Source of the DNA: an uncultured Candidatus Saccharibacteria bacterium
GTDB lineage: Bacteria; Patescibacteriota; Saccharimonadia; Saccharimonadales; Saccharimonadaceae
Assembly (NCBI GenBank): GCA_938030585.1
Contig: CALHIA010000054.1
Coordinates: forward strand, 1 to 5,939
Direction of reading: 5' to 3'
Length of the DNA: 5,939 bases
Part shown: piece after piece, positions 5,878 to 5,939 of the stretch
Numbering within the stretch: position 1 is the first letter of the stretch
How the letters are laid out: the number at the start of each line of letters is the position of its first letter
Notes under the pieces: model-generated
The model's database searches: none
The model's input: the letters and a program-made list of their open reading frames with translations, nothing else
What the model was told of the DNA's origin: nothing
Made by a program: the position numbers and the translations under genes

Positions 5878-5923
5878 GTACATTAAAAAATGTTTATTTG
5901 GTGTACTTTGGTATTTAATGTAC
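5878..5923. repeat. Perfect 10-bp inverted repeat
   Basis: GTACATTAAA (5878-5887) and TTTAATGTAC (5914-5923) are exact reverse complements with a 26-nt spacer. If the predicted promoter is used, the repeat lies in the 5' leader of the gene beyond the edge. Its right arm overlaps the arm of a second inverted repeat. Confidence 0.6.
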
Positions 5924-5930
5924 CCCAAAT
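5896..5930. repeat. Near-perfect 11-bp inverted repeat
   Basis: ATTTGGTGTAC (5896-5906) and GTACCCCAAAT (5920-5930) match in 10 of 11 pairs around a 13-nt loop, and the T of the mismatch could pair as a G-T type wobble in neither strand cleanly. It is followed by ATATATTTT. It could be an operator, a leader hairpin or a weak terminator-like structure. Confidence 0.55.
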
Positions 5931-5939
5931 ATATATTTT

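Overview
The window carries a compact, co-directional cell-envelope/division cluster on the + strand. It starts inside a class B penicillin-binding protein (FtsI-like) and continues through mraY, ftsW and murG to a small single-pass membrane protein that looks like a reduced FtsQ/DivIB. All joints are tight: 3 nt between the PBP stop and mraY, 21 nt between mraY and ftsW, a 4-nt ATGA overlap between ftsW and murG, and 70 nt before the last gene. A rho-independent terminator follows the last gene, so the block is very probably one operon. Two or more starts are GTG (mraY and the ftsQ-like gene), each with a Shine-Dalgarno sequence, and the genes fit the standard bacterial code.

The organism looks like a Gram-positive-like or candidate-phylum bacterium with reduced division genes. 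The A/T-rich base use, the divergent MraY motif (PTMAG instead of the usual GTPTMGG), the HESD-type MurG, the absence of murD between mraY and ftsW, and the FtsQ without a POTRA-sized segment suggest Patescibacteria/CPR, possibly Saccharibacteria. That assignment is inference from gene style, not proven by the sequence.

The genes work together. MraY makes lipid I from UDP-MurNAc-pentapeptide and undecaprenyl phosphate, and MurG adds GlcNAc to give lipid II. FtsW polymerises lipid II into glycan, the FtsI-like transpeptidase cross-links it, and the FtsQ-like protein probably belongs to the divisome scaffold. In this sequence the PBP reading frame is broken by an apparent one-base loss exactly at the KTG active-site motif; restoring one A recovers the normal motif and joins the two fragments.

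Positions 5299-5939 hold no convincing gene. The region has GTTCGG-type direct repeats, a very A/T-rich stretch, a cluster of six or so DnaA-box-like 9-mers mostly in one orientation, a plausible promoter pointing right, and two overlapping inverted repeats at the window end. This resembles a replication origin or dnaA upstream region, which makes it the most interesting non-coding part. No RNA gene, CRISPR array or insertion sequence was seen.
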